Shown here: positions 32,225 through 41,460 of the stretch, one piece after another
Layout of the letters: each line of letters begins with the position of its first letter
Position numbering within the stretch: the stretch's first letter is position 1
Origin: Oceaniferula spumae
GTDB taxonomy: Bacteria > Verrucomicrobiota > Verrucomicrobiia > Verrucomicrobiales > Akkermansiaceae
Assembly (NCBI RefSeq): GCF_042849255.1
Contig: NZ_AP026866.1
Span: forward strand, 806,001-870,000
Direction: 5' to 3'
DNA: 64,000 nucleotides
Translations under genes and position numbers: made by a program
Notes under the pieces: generated by a model
The model's input: only the letters and a program-made list of their open reading frames with translations
What the model was told of the DNA's origin: nothing
Databases searched by the model: none

Positions 32225-34001
32225 GCCCCACCGTCCTCTGGGCGCGATCGTCAGTGGGCGGAAGCTCACTCTGGTCGGGCTGCTCGCCACGCTACTTTTC
32301 TGTAGCTGGTGGCTGGGTCCCATGCAGGATATGAGCACGGGAAAAAGCGACGGTTTGTTAGAAGCCGCGCTACACCCAGGATTTGTTGACCAAAGTCGCA
32401 GCCTACCAGATGACGCCACTCCGTTCATGGAACGCATTCTGGGCGAATTAGGCAGCACCATCCGCTACGCCCTGATCGCCATGAGTCTGGCGGTGCCCAC
32501 GGGCTTCCTGTTAGGTCTCGCAGCCTCGACGTCTTGGTGGCCCGACCGTGGCCGCATCCGACTCTTTCTGCGCCCGATTCACCTAGCCACCCGCACATTG
32601 ATCACGCTGATGCGCTCAATTCACGAGCTCATCTGGGCGCTGTTGTTTGTTTCAGCCATCGGCAGCGAGCCCATCACTGCCTGCGTGGCACTCACCCTCC
32701 CCTTTGGCGGCACTTTGGCCAAAGTTTTTTCCGAGATCATCGATGAGCAAACAAAATCTGCACGTGATCACCTCATCAACTCCGGCGCCAGTCCGCTGCA
32801 GGCGTTCTTTACCAGTGTGCTGCCGCAAGCGGTGCCGGACATGGCAACCTACACACTCTATCGCTTCGAGTGTGCCCTACGTTCCTCAGCCGTGCTTGGG
32901 TTCATTGGCATCGAAACCATTGGTCTGTCAATCAAGCGGTCTTTTGAAAACAACTTCTACAACGAGCTTTGGACGGAACTCTATCTGCTGATCATTGTCA
33001 TCATCGCTGTTGATCTGTTAGGATCACTGCTACGCCGTCGGCTCAACACGATTGCACCACGGACCAAAACCCTCACCAGCTCTCCTAAGATCGATGAGCT
33101 GAGAAAAAAATCCCCACGCTGGAAACTCACACGTATCCTCGGCTGGGCCACCCTGCTGCTGGTGTTAATATCTTGGTTTCCACAACTTGCAGGCATCCAA
33201 GCTGACCCGCTGACCAAAGCTCCGATTGGCAAGTCACGGGCTGAACGTTTGGAAAGCTTCAGCGAGCGACTCACCCCCGCTCCGGTGCGAGAGAGTAACA
33301 ACTGGAGTGACGCCCTACCATGGGCACAGGACTTGTGGGAAAAAAGCGGCAAACTGGCTCTTCTCAATACCGTGGCCATGGCGACCGCCGCCATCATCAT
33401 CTCCGCTATTTTCGCATGGATCATGATTCCATGGGCCAGTAGGTCATTGGCAACTGCGCGGCCTCTCGATTTGTTCACTGGCAAATTCAATCTGCTCAAA
33501 TCCGCTTTCTGGAAAACCACAGGATTCCTAACAAGGGCCCTCTTCATCGTCAGCCGCGCCATACCGGAATACATCTACGCCTACCTGCTGATCGGCATTC
33601 TCGGTATCAATGCCTGGCCGCTAGTCATCGCACTCGCGGTGCACAACTTCGGTATTCTTGGTCGACTCTGGGGTGAAGTGATGGAAAACCAGCGCCCCAC
33701 ACGCGCGCAGCAGATCATAAGCCATGGCGGCAGTCGATGGCAGAGTTTTCTAGCCAGCTACATGCCGGAAAGCTTCAACCGTTTTCTGATGTATCTCTTC
33801 TACCGATGGGAAACCTGCGTGCGGGAAGCCACCATTCTCGGCATGTTAGGCGTGGCGTCTTTGGGTTACGAAATTGAAATCGCCCGGAACTTCTCGCGCT
33901 CCTACGACGAGATGTTTTTCTTCGTCCTGTTAGGAGCCGCCGTTGTCTTTATCGGCGACTTTGTATCCATGGCACTGAGACACAAACTACGCAGCGCCTA
34001 A
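32214..34001 (+). CDS. Fused double ABC permease, PhnE type
   Basis: 595 residues carrying two permease units in one chain. Each has the ATPase-coupling (EAA-like) loop: SGASPLQAFFTSVLPQAVPDM near residue 190, and SHGGSRWQSFLASYMPESFNR near 510. Each loop is followed by YRFECALRSSAVLGFIG or YRWETCVREATILGMLG. About six membrane helices per half. Phosphonate importers usually use two PhnE copies or a homodimer; here they are joined. Overlaps the ATPase gene by 11 bases. Confidence 0.9.
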   Translation: MMLEPHRPLGAIVSGRKLTLVGLLATLLFCSWWLGPMQDMSTGKSDGLLEAALHPGFVDQSRSLPDDATPFMERILGELGSTIRYALIAMSLAVPTGFLLGLAASTSWWPDRGRIRLFLRPIHLATRTLITLMRSIHELIWALLFVSAIGSEPITACVALTLPFGGTLAKVFSEIIDEQTKSARDHLINSGASPLQAFFTSVLPQAVPDMATYTLYRFECALRSSAVLGFIGIETIGLSIKRSFENNFYNELWTELYLLIIVIIAVDLLGSLLRRRLNTIAPRTKTLTSSPKIDELRKKSPRWKLTRILGWATLLLVLISWFPQLAGIQADPLTKAPIGKSRAERLESFSERLTPAPVRESNNWSDALPWAQDLWEKSGKLALLNTVAMATAAIIISAIFAWIMIPWASRSLATARPLDLFTGKFNLLKSAFWKTTGFLTRALFIVSRAIPEYIYAYLLIGILGINAWPLVIALAVHNFGILGRLWGEVMENQRPTRAQQIISHGGSRWQSFLASYMPESFNRFLMYLFYRWETCVREATILGMLGVASLGYEIEIARNFSRSYDEMFFFVLLGAAVVFIGDFVSMALRHKLRSA

Positions 34002-34025
34002 TGCGATGAGCGTCACCCTGTGGCA

Positions 34026-35150
34026 TCAGCGCCACTCAGGATTATCCTCTTTTTCCAAATCGATGCGATCAGCAAGGTTGCGGGCCTTGACCCGGTGATC
34101 ACGTTTGGCCCGACGCTCGGACAGCTGGCGTAATTTCTTCTGACGCTTCTCGAGTTTTTCAATTTCCTCGTCGAGCTTGAGATAACTTTCGTAGCGCCCC
34201 ATATCGAGTTCGCCGGACTCCACCGCATCACGGATTGCGCAGCCTTTGTCGTTGCCGTGTTTACAATCGTGAAACTTGCACTGACTGGCGAGTTCCTCGA
34301 CATCGGAAAAGCTTTCACGCAGCGTCTGCTCATCCGTCCACATTTGGATTTCGCGCATGCCTGGGTTATCGATGAGAATGCCACCATCATCTAACAATAT
34401 CAACTCACGCGCGGTGGTTGTGTGGCGGCCTTTTCCAGTGAGTTCGTTGACGTCACTGGTCCACTGAAAGTCTTCGCCTAACAGCTGGTTGACCAAAGTC
34501 GATTTCCCCACCCCACTGGAGCCCACCATGGTGATGGAAACGCCGGGTTGGAGGTAATTTTTTAACACCTCGAGCCCCTCATTTTTGGCCGCTGAGGTGA
34601 CAAAGACATCCACATCCTCACTGAGGTCACGGATCATTTGTGCGGCCTCTTCATTTTGCTCAAAGGGAAAGAGATCGGATTTATTCACCAGCACTACGGC
34701 TTTGGAACCACTGCGGCGGATCAGCATGAAGTAGCGCTCCATGCGTCGTGGACTGAAATCGGAACCCGCATCGGTGACAACAACCACGACACTGACATTC
34801 GCAGCGATCACCTGCTCCATGGTGCTTTTGCCGGGGAGTTTGCGGGAGAAACAGGTCTGGCGTGGCAGTCGGGCGCGGATCATGTTTTCACCGTCCTCGT
34901 CCTTCGCGAGTTCGAGAGCCACCCAATCTCCCACAGCAGGCAGTTCAGCATCGCTGGAAGCATCGTGGTAGACTTTCCCACTCATCACCACCTCGCGCTC
35001 ACAGACATCGCCCTCGTCATCAACGAAGAGGGCTCCGTAGGTTATTTTGTTATCACGAATGAGGCGGGCGGGCACACAGCTCTTCGGAGAAAGCTTATCA
35101 AAGTCTTTCTGAAATTCCGCGTTCCAGCCGAGGTCGTTTAAAGAAGTCAT
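34026..35150 (-). CDS. rsgA: Ribosome-assembly GTPase RsgA
   Basis: About 374 residues from the ATG at 35150 (MTSLNDLG); the open frame extends to a GTG at 35204. A circularly permuted GTPase: G4 VLVNKSD, G5 TSAAKNEG, G1 GSSGVGKSTLVNQL, switch region GKGRHTTT and G3 DNPGMRE. The zinc domain follows, with CKFHDCKHGNDKGC. RsgA checks late 30S subunit maturation. An N-terminal OB-fold region precedes the GTPase. It converges on the importer permease with 25 bases between. Confidence 0.95.
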   Translation of the reverse strand: MTSLNDLGWNAEFQKDFDKLSPKSCVPARLIRDNKITYGALFVDDEGDVCEREVVMSGKVYHDASSDAELPAVGDWVALELAKDEDGENMIRARLPRQTCFSRKLPGKSTMEQVIAANVSVVVVVTDAGSDFSPRRMERYFMLIRRSGSKAVVLVNKSDLFPFEQNEEAAQMIRDLSEDVDVFVTSAAKNEGLEVLKNYLQPGVSITMVGSSGVGKSTLVNQLLGEDFQWTSDVNELTGKGRHTTTARELILLDDGGILIDNPGMREIQMWTDEQTLRESFSDVEELASQCKFHDCKHGNDKGCAIRDAVESGELDMGRYESYLKLDEEIEKLEKRQKKLRQLSERRAKRDHRVKARNLADRIDLEKEDNPEWR

Positions 35151-35268
35151 AGAGGAAGCAGATTTAACGCTCAGAAGGCTAATTGCAGGCCTGTCGATTG
35201 TCACAACTCAAATCAGATTTTTTTATCTTGGCTGCCACTCATGAGTAAAATTGACGATGTTCTGTCAA

Positions 35269-35298
35269 TTGACGCAACACTGTCACTTTGGGTATAAT
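35269..35298 (+). promoter_or_regulatory. Sigma-70-type promoter of the PEP-CTERM gene with AATTGACG direct repeat
   Basis: TTGACG (35269-35274), an 18-base spacer, then TATAAT (35293-35298). The -35 lies in the second of two AATTGACG direct repeats (35249-35256 and 35267-35274, spaced 18 bases start to start), a layout that could bind a regulator. The transcript would start about 54 bases before the ATG at 35359. Confidence 0.7.
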
Positions 35299-35358
35299 TC
35301 ATTTGTAGTACGTTGTATAAAGCAAGCACACACACAACATTACCCAAAAGTTACAATT

Positions 35359-36024
35359 ATGAGCAAAAAACTATTCTTAAAAATTCTCTACGGGCCACTA
35401 GGACTGGCGATCATGGCCTCCCAGAGCTTTGGGGCCATTACGATTATCGACGAAGATTTCACCGGACTCTCCGGAGCTTTGCCTAACGACGCGGGCAATC
35501 CGGTTGACAATCAAGATGAATGGTTCCGTATTGGAGGTCACAGCTCGGTAGATTTCGGCGGCACCGTTGACGGTTCAGCCATCCATATGGGTTTCCGATA
35601 CCAAAACACCAACGCCAATTTTGTGTCCGCTAGTGTATGGGACACATCTACCACTTACGCATTCAGCTTCGACTATGTCACTTCCAATACTCAGCTTGGC
35701 GGCACCCTGCCATCGTGGATCATCGGCGCTGGTAGCGGAACCGACCGTTTCGCGGCCAACACTATTGCCGGAGGGGATCTCAATAGCACAGCGGGTTCAC
35801 ACAATGTTTCCATCACCATCAATCAAGCCGACCTTCTTTCGGCAGGCGTGACATCAGGAGACAATATTTATATCCGAATCGAAAAACCAGGCTCCGGCGG
35901 AAACGGCCGGTCAGCCATTTATGAAATCGACAATGTCTTGCTTGTCGACAACGTGCCTGAGCCGAGCAGCACAGCACTGCTTGGGCTGGGAGCGATTGGC
36001 TTCCTGCTAAGGCGCAGGCGATAG
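35359..36024 (+). CDS. PEP-CTERM sorted secreted protein
   Basis: About 221 residues from the ATG at 35359. This start is chosen because it gives a signal peptide (MSKKLFLKILYGPLGLAIM to SFGA). The body is beta-rich (VSASVWDTSTTYAFSFDYVT and similar), like secreted jelly-roll domains, with no catalytic motif seen. The C-terminus is VPEPSSTALLGLGAIGFLLRRRR, cut short here as PEP motif + hydrophobic helix + Arg tail. It stands alone with a strong promoter. Confidence 0.87.
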   Translation: MSKKLFLKILYGPLGLAIMASQSFGAITIIDEDFTGLSGALPNDAGNPVDNQDEWFRIGGHSSVDFGGTVDGSAIHMGFRYQNTNANFVSASVWDTSTTYAFSFDYVTSNTQLGGTLPSWIIGAGSGTDRFAANTIAGGDLNSTAGSHNVSITINQADLLSAGVTSGDNIYIRIEKPGSGGNGRSAIYEIDNVLLVDNVPEPSSTALLGLGAIGFLLRRRR

Positions 36025-36049
36025 CCTCTTAAGTGAGGTCACACCTTAC

Positions 36050-37603
36050 TCAATCATAATTCAACTTTTCGAGCCATGGATCGAGGTCTTCGAGGACCTG
36101 ACCGATCCATGGCTCGTAATTTTTCCACTTTGCCAGTGCAGCGGAGTGGGGAGCTTGAACGACCTCTTCATAACTGGGTGAATGGACGGTTTTTTTCTGA
36201 GCGTGGAGTTCGGGAGAGAACTGCGCATCATCCGGATCCAAGCCCATGAATCGGGTCAATCGTTGGGTTTCAGACACTCGGTCTGTGATTAGCTGCTCGT
36301 AACGGCACTCGGTGAAGAACTGCTCCGGCAACAAAGTCTGCATCTTTTCCCAGACTTGCATGGTATGTGAGTAGATTTCTAACAAATCCTTGGTATCCGT
36401 CCAAAAGCAGGAGATTTCCGTTGGTTGGCTCACATAAACCTGCCAAGTGGACCAATACACGGCTCTGGGATCACGTACAGGAACTATCAGCTTAACCCTG
36501 GGCAAGTATTTGGGAATCAGCATCGCTGACTCCATGAGACCTGGGTTTTTATCGAGTAACACTTTGCCTCGTATCGGCTGATCCATCTGCAGCTGTAGTT
36601 CGCTGAGATAAACAACATGGGAATCGGCTACTTGGGCTGAAGACACAGCTTCCATGTTTTTCAGAAACTGCTCGGCTTCGGAATACTCGGGGGAATCGGA
36701 ATATTGGCTACAGTGTGCCGCGGCAGGCTCAAGAACAACAGAAGCCAGTGCGTCTCTCTCATCCGTGGCCACTACGTCAGGATGGGATTCTAGAATATTT
36801 TCCAGCATGGTGGTGCCTGAACGAGGCATTCCCAACATTAAGAACCATGGTTCTACCTGCAGATCCGAGTTCTCAGAAATCCATCGTTCTATCTGCCCGG
36901 AATCCATTCGGTCAAGAATGTCATTAACTTTGGTAAAACTCTCCCGCCTCACTGACAGCCATTTACTCAAACGACTTTCACCTATTGCCTGCCTGGTCGC
37001 TAACTTGGACCTTTGCAGAGATTCCCACGCCTTGGCGTAGTCGCCCAAGGATTCAAAGGCTTGAAACCTTGCATGCCAAGCTTCAGCTGCCATCGCGGGC
37101 GGTAGCTCTGTTTCGATATCGGTCAGAGTCTTGGTAAGATCCACGGCAGACTCAGCATCTCCCGAACGTCGCAGTAATCTGGCTTTTAGAGCCCACGTGG
37201 AAGGATTATTCTTCAGTCTAGGTATCAAAGCCAAGGCTTCATTCACACGATTCATGCGTTCGAGCATACTCGCATATCCTTCGACCGCTTGGTCAGAGAC
37301 CGTATCAACTCGCGATACAAGTTGCCAATGCCTTCGAGCCTCAGTGTATTTCCAAGCCTGAGTCAGCAGACGGGCGGCAAGCAGGTGAAACTTGGCAGCA
37401 TCTTTTTTATGGATCAACTTCGCCGTTTTAAGAAGAACCCGTTGCAGCTCTTTGCCATGGTGTCGGGCAGCAAGCCGTTTGGCGTATGCCATCCACAGGT
37501 TTGCATTTTTTCGCTGAGGGCCTGCCAGCAGTCGTAGAAGTTCTTCGTCTGTCATGCCCAACATTCTAGCGCTATTTTGATGATCAATCCTAGGAATGAT
37601 CAT
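36050..37603 (-). CDS. TPR-sulfotransferase family protein
   Basis: 517 residues. The N-terminal 230 residues are helical repeats of TPR type (KLIHKKDAAKFHLLAARLLTQ, YASMLERMNRVNEALALI, AWHARFQAFESLGDYAKAW). The C-terminal half is a sulfotransferase: the PAPS 5'-phosphate loop MLGMPRSGTTMLENIL (about residue 255) and 3'-phosphate motif KLIVPVRDPRAVYWS (about 375). Such fusions transfer sulfate to peptides, lipids or glycans. No membrane segment is seen. It converges with the PEP-CTERM gene, 26 bases apart. Confidence 0.87.
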   Translation of the reverse strand: MIIPRIDHQNSARMLGMTDEELLRLLAGPQRKNANLWMAYAKRLAARHHGKELQRVLLKTAKLIHKKDAAKFHLLAARLLTQAWKYTEARRHWQLVSRVDTVSDQAVEGYASMLERMNRVNEALALIPRLKNNPSTWALKARLLRRSGDAESAVDLTKTLTDIETELPPAMAAEAWHARFQAFESLGDYAKAWESLQRSKLATRQAIGESRLSKWLSVRRESFTKVNDILDRMDSGQIERWISENSDLQVEPWFLMLGMPRSGTTMLENILESHPDVVATDERDALASVVLEPAAAHCSQYSDSPEYSEAEQFLKNMEAVSSAQVADSHVVYLSELQLQMDQPIRGKVLLDKNPGLMESAMLIPKYLPRVKLIVPVRDPRAVYWSTWQVYVSQPTEISCFWTDTKDLLEIYSHTMQVWEKMQTLLPEQFFTECRYEQLITDRVSETQRLTRFMGLDPDDAQFSPELHAQKKTVHSPSYEEVVQAPHSAALAKWKNYEPWIGQVLEDLDPWLEKLNYD

Positions 37604-37618
37604 GAAACAGCATGGATT

Positions 37619-38044
37619 TTACTCGATTCTGTTTTCGTCGACATCGATGAAATCAAAGAAGGTAACGATGTCATCACGGTCGCCCCAATTGGCCTCCTCT
37701 TTTCGGAAGGCTAATCGATCGGCCATGTCATCGCGGAAGCCGCGGGTCTGCATGTATTGATTCCACCAAGCCAGCTCGTTTTCGTCGCGCGGGGTTCCGT
37801 TTTCCTTGGCCCATGTCAGAGCTGCTTCGTCGCTCAGTCCTGATAGAACTTTCACACGGAGTTCATTGTAGTCGACTCCTAGAAATTGGCAGGTCCAGAG
37901 GTCCATACCACCACCTAGGTTCTCGATGTAGTCTTTGTCTAACTTCCCTTCGGAATGAATACGGATTTTATCGCAGAGCCGTGGGAAGTAGAGCATACCG
38001 TCGATTTCATCGCGTGGGCTTCTGGGTGCTTGGTAGCTGCTCAT
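37619..38044 (-). CDS. DUF5069-family protein
   Basis: 141 residues, soluble and acidic. The pattern PRDEIDGMLYFPRLCDKIRIH, then GGMDLWTCQFLGVDYNELRVKVLSGLSDEAALTWA, fits the DUF5069 family common in Verrucomicrobiota and Planctomycetota. The function is unknown. It lies 15 bases upstream of the sulfotransferase gene on the same strand and 80 bases downstream of gcvP, beyond a palindromic repeat. Confidence 0.8.
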   Translation of the reverse strand: MSSYQAPRSPRDEIDGMLYFPRLCDKIRIHSEGKLDKDYIENLGGGMDLWTCQFLGVDYNELRVKVLSGLSDEAALTWAKENGTPRDENELAWWNQYMQTRGFRDDMADRLAFRKEEANWGDRDDIVTFFDFIDVDENRIE

Positions 38045-38105
38045 TTTTTCTTGGGTTGGTGGATCCTTCCCCCCTCGCCGAGGCTACGGAGGACACGTGG
38101 GTTGT

Positions 38106-38129
38106 CGATAACTTACATAGCTGTCCTAC
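38106..38129 (-). repeat. REP-like palindromic element, single unit
   Basis: On the minus strand from 38129: GTAG, then 8-base arms GACAGCTA and AAGTTATC around TGT, then GA. The arms pair only partly, so this is a decayed or diverged unit of the family at 57939 and 62689. Its TAG (38126-38128) is the stop codon of gcvP. Confidence 0.65.
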
Positions 38130-40948
38130 TCGGAATAGGCTTCCATGCCTGCGCAGGAGCAGACGAGGTTGCGATCACCGTGAACGTTATCGATGCGACC
38201 GACGGCTGGCCAGAATTTATGGTCGCGTTGTGACGCCATTGGGTAAGCGGCTTGCTCACGACCGTAGGCGTGCTTCCATTCATCACTAATAACCATCTCT
38301 GCCGTGTGCGGGGCATTTTTCAGAACGTTATCATCTTTATCGGCACGACCATCGATGACGGACTGGATTTCTTCACGGATGGAAATCATCGCGTCACAGA
38401 ACTTATCCAGCTCCGCTTTCGATTCCGACTCGGTCGGTTCAATCATCAAAGTGCCGCCGACCGGCCAACTCATCGTGGGTGAGTGATAGCCGTAGTCCAT
38501 CAGGCGCTTGGCGACGTCTTCGACTGTAATCCCGCTGGCCTCGGTGACCGGGCGGAGATCGATGATGCACTCGTGCGCTACCAAGCCTTTGTTTCCGGTG
38601 TAAAGCACAGGGAACGAATCGTTGAGACGTTTGGCGACGTAGTTGGCATTGAGGATGGCCATCTTGGTGGCTTCGGTGAGCCCTTCAGCACCCATCATGG
38701 CGATGTACATCCATGAGATGGTGTTAATACTGGCACTACCGTAGGCTGCAGAGCATACTGGTGCGTCACCATTTTCCATCATCTCGTGACCGGGAAGATA
38801 AGGAACGAGTTGTTCGGCAACACCAATAGGTCCAACTCCAGGTCCCCCGCCCCCGTGTGGGATACAGAAGGTTTTGTGCAGGTTCAGGTGGCAAACATCG
38901 GCGCCAATCAGGCCGGGGCTTGTTAGGCCGACTTGTGCATTCATGTTAGCACCGTCCATATAAACCTGACCACCATTCGCGTGAATGGCTTCACAGATTT
39001 CGACGATGGTTTCCTCGTAAACACCGTGGGTGGATGGATAGGTGATCATCAGCGCACCCAAGTTATCGGCATACTTCTCCGCCTTGGCTTTGAGATCGGC
39101 GACATCGATGTTGCCGGCTTCGTCACAGGCCACAGGCACGACCTTGAATCCAACCATCACGGCAGAGGCTGGGTTGGTTCCGTGGGCGGATGTGGGGATG
39201 ATGCAGATATTGCGATCGTTATCACCATTGGCCAAGTGATAACGGCGGATGGCTAACAGACCGGCGTATTCGCCCTGGGAGCCAGCGTTAGGCTGGAGTG
39301 ACACAGCGGCAAAACCGGTGATGCGTGCGAGCCAATCGGAAAGCTCGTCCAACATGGCGCGGTATCCCACGGTTTGGGCATCGGGTGCGAATGGGTGGAT
39401 ATTTCCAACCTCCGGCCAGCTCAGCGGCATCATTTCTGCGGTGGCGTTGAGCTTCATGGTGCAGGAACCAAGCGCGATCATGGACTCGTTCAGAGCCAGG
39501 TCTTTTTTCTCGAGACGAGCGACGTAGCGCAGCATCTCGGTCTCCGAGTGGTAGCTGTTGAATACGGCTGCGGTGCAGAAATCAGATTCACGATCATGAA
39601 CTTCATCCCAATCAGGATTCTGATTCTCAGAGTTTTCAGCTTTTTCGATACCGAAGACTTTGAGCAAATTCTTGCCATCCTCGCAGACGAAAGTTTCATC
39701 ACAAGCGATACCCACCAAGTCGCTATCGACACGGCGCAGGTTGTAACCCAACTCTACCGCAGCGGCGATGTAGTCATCGGCTTTGCCCGGAGTTTTGACG
39801 GTAATGGTGTCGAAAAACTGGTCACTGACGAGCTCGAAGCCATTCTGCTTCAATGAATCTGCCAGAATTCGGGCGCAGCGGTGAGCTTTATTCGCGATAG
39901 CTTTGAGACCTTCAGGACCGTGGTAAACGGCATACATGGATGCCATCACAGCCAAGAGAACTTGGGCCGTGCAAATGTTAGATGTCGCTTTATCGCGGCG
40001 GATGTGTTGTTCGCGAGTCTGAAGAGCGAGACGGTAGCCAGGCTTGCCTTGCGAATCGACCGAGACACCGATCAGACGGCCGGGCATCTTGCGTTTAAGT
40101 TTGTCCGTGCAGGACATGAAAGCGGCGTGTGGACCGCCAAAGCCGAATGGCACACCAAAGCGCTGGCTGTTTCCGACGCAAATATCAGCACCAAACTCGC
40201 CTGGTGCACGAAGCACGGTGAGGGCTAACAGATCGGCTGCTACGATGGCAAGCGCACCTGCCGCATGGGATTTTTCGATAAACTCACTGTAGTCTGCTAC
40301 TGAGCCTAGGGTATCTGGGTATTGCAAAAGAACAGCAAAGAGACCATCACAGGTGGAGGGATCAAATGTTTTCCAATCCCCAACTATGATTTCAAGGTCA
40401 AGAGGCTCGGCCCGAGTTTTGACCACATCAATGGTCTGTGGGTGGCATGAATCAGCGACAAACATGGTCGTGCCTGTGCGGTGACCGGATTTCGCCAATG
40501 CCATGGCCTCAGCAGCAGCAGTGCCTTCATCTAACAAAGAAGCTCCAGCAACATCGAGACCAGTTAGCTCTGAGATCATGGTCTGGAAATTCAGCAGTGC
40601 CTCGAGACGGCCTTGGGCGATCTCAGCCTGATACGGTGTGTAAGCCGTGTACCAACCTGGATTTTCAAGAATGTTCCGCTGAATGACAGGGGGCACGATG
40701 GTGCCGCTGTATCCTTGGCCAATGAAACTCTTGAGGACTTTGTTCTGCCCCATGATACCACGCAGCCGGTTCAGAGCTCCGGTCTCGCTGAGCGCTTCAG
40801 GGAGTTCGAGTGGATCGCCACCGCGGATATTCGCTGGCACAGCGTCTTCGATGAGGTCGACAATACGGTCATAGCCGAGCTCCTTGATCATCGACTCGCG
40901 CGTATCACCGACGCTGCCTACGTGGCGGCTGCAGAAATTGTTATACAT
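38126..40948 (-). CDS. gcvP: Glycine dehydrogenase (decarboxylating), P protein
   Basis: About 940 residues from the ATG at 40948 (MYNNFCSRHVG), the usual start of the family; the open frame runs back to 41002. PLP enzyme of the glycine cleavage system that decarboxylates glycine and passes the aminomethyl group to GcvH. Single-chain form with both halves. The PLP lysine lies in NLHKTFCIPHGGGGPGVGPIGV (about residue 690), shown here in part; GSQGEYAGLLAIRRYH is also conserved. It ends RIDNVHGDRNLVCSCAG as normal. Third gene of gcvT-gcvH-gcvP. Confidence 0.97.
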   Translation of the reverse strand: MYNNFCSRHVGSVGDTRESMIKELGYDRIVDLIEDAVPANIRGGDPLELPEALSETGALNRLRGIMGQNKVLKSFIGQGYSGTIVPPVIQRNILENPGWYTAYTPYQAEIAQGRLEALLNFQTMISELTGLDVAGASLLDEGTAAAEAMALAKSGHRTGTTMFVADSCHPQTIDVVKTRAEPLDLEIIVGDWKTFDPSTCDGLFAVLLQYPDTLGSVADYSEFIEKSHAAGALAIVAADLLALTVLRAPGEFGADICVGNSQRFGVPFGFGGPHAAFMSCTDKLKRKMPGRLIGVSVDSQGKPGYRLALQTREQHIRRDKATSNICTAQVLLAVMASMYAVYHGPEGLKAIANKAHRCARILADSLKQNGFELVSDQFFDTITVKTPGKADDYIAAAVELGYNLRRVDSDLVGIACDETFVCEDGKNLLKVFGIEKAENSENQNPDWDEVHDRESDFCTAAVFNSYHSETEMLRYVARLEKKDLALNESMIALGSCTMKLNATAEMMPLSWPEVGNIHPFAPDAQTVGYRAMLDELSDWLARITGFAAVSLQPNAGSQGEYAGLLAIRRYHLANGDNDRNICIIPTSAHGTNPASAVMVGFKVVPVACDEAGNIDVADLKAKAEKYADNLGALMITYPSTHGVYEETIVEICEAIHANGGQVYMDGANMNAQVGLTSPGLIGADVCHLNLHKTFCIPHGGGGPGVGPIGVAEQLVPYLPGHEMMENGDAPVCSAAYGSASINTISWMYIAMMGAEGLTEATKMAILNANYVAKRLNDSFPVLYTGNKGLVAHECIIDLRPVTEASGITVEDVAKRLMDYGYHSPTMSWPVGGTLMIEPTESESKAELDKFCDAMISIREEIQSVIDGRADKDDNVLKNAPHTAEMVISDEWKHAYGREQAAYPMASQRDHKFWPAVGRIDNVHGDRNLVCSCAGMEAYSE

Positions 40949-40986
40949 GGGAAAATAAGTTAGATTGAGGTGGTGTAAATGAATAC

Positions 40987-41006
40987 AGGCGTGCCGAGGC
41001 ACGCCT
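40987..41006. repeat. Perfect short palindrome between gcvH and gcvP
   Basis: A 9-bp inverted repeat, AGGCGTGCC and GGCACGCCT, around two bases. No T run follows on either strand, so it is probably an RNA-stability hairpin or processing site rather than a terminator. Confidence 0.6.
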
Positions 41007-41037
41007 GAAAAGTGTGATTAGTAAGCCATAAGCATCA

Positions 41038-41415
41038 TCAGCCAATGAGGCCCTTGTAGCCGTCTGCGTCCATCTGAGCTTCGACGTCAGCGACATCCTT
41101 GACGCGAACTTTGAAAATCCAACCAGCTCCGTAAGGATCGGTGTTCACTAGGGATGGATCTGCTTCCAGATCAGTATTGCCGGAGACAATTTCACCTGCG
41201 ATCGGGCAATAGATGTCACTGGCAGCCTTGACGGACTCAACCACCGCGACCGGGTCACCGGCATCGCAGCTGCGACCATCGTCAGGTAGTTCGACAAAAA
41301 CAACATCGGTGAGTTCCTCCTGTGCATGGTCAGTGATACCGACTGTGGCGACATCGCCTTCAAGGAGGATCCACTCGTGATCAGAGGTGTAACGAAGATT
41401 TTCTGGGACGTTCAT
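41038..41415 (-). CDS. gcvH: Glycine cleavage system H protein
   Basis: 125 residues, the normal size. The lipoylated lysine is in VVESVKAASDIYCPIAGEI. N-terminal YTSDHEWI and C-terminal DPYGAGWIFKVR are family marks. It carries the aminomethyl arm between GcvP and GcvT. It lies between gcvT (46 bases upstream) and gcvP (about 90 bases downstream). Confidence 0.97.
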   Translation of the reverse strand: MNVPENLRYTSDHEWILLEGDVATVGITDHAQEELTDVVFVELPDDGRSCDAGDPVAVVESVKAASDIYCPIAGEIVSGNTDLEADPSLVNTDPYGAGWIFKVRVKDVADVEAQMDADGYKGLIG

Positions 41416-41460
41416 AAAGTAAAGATGACTGATTTATTTCTTGCTCTGTTTTGCACAGGA

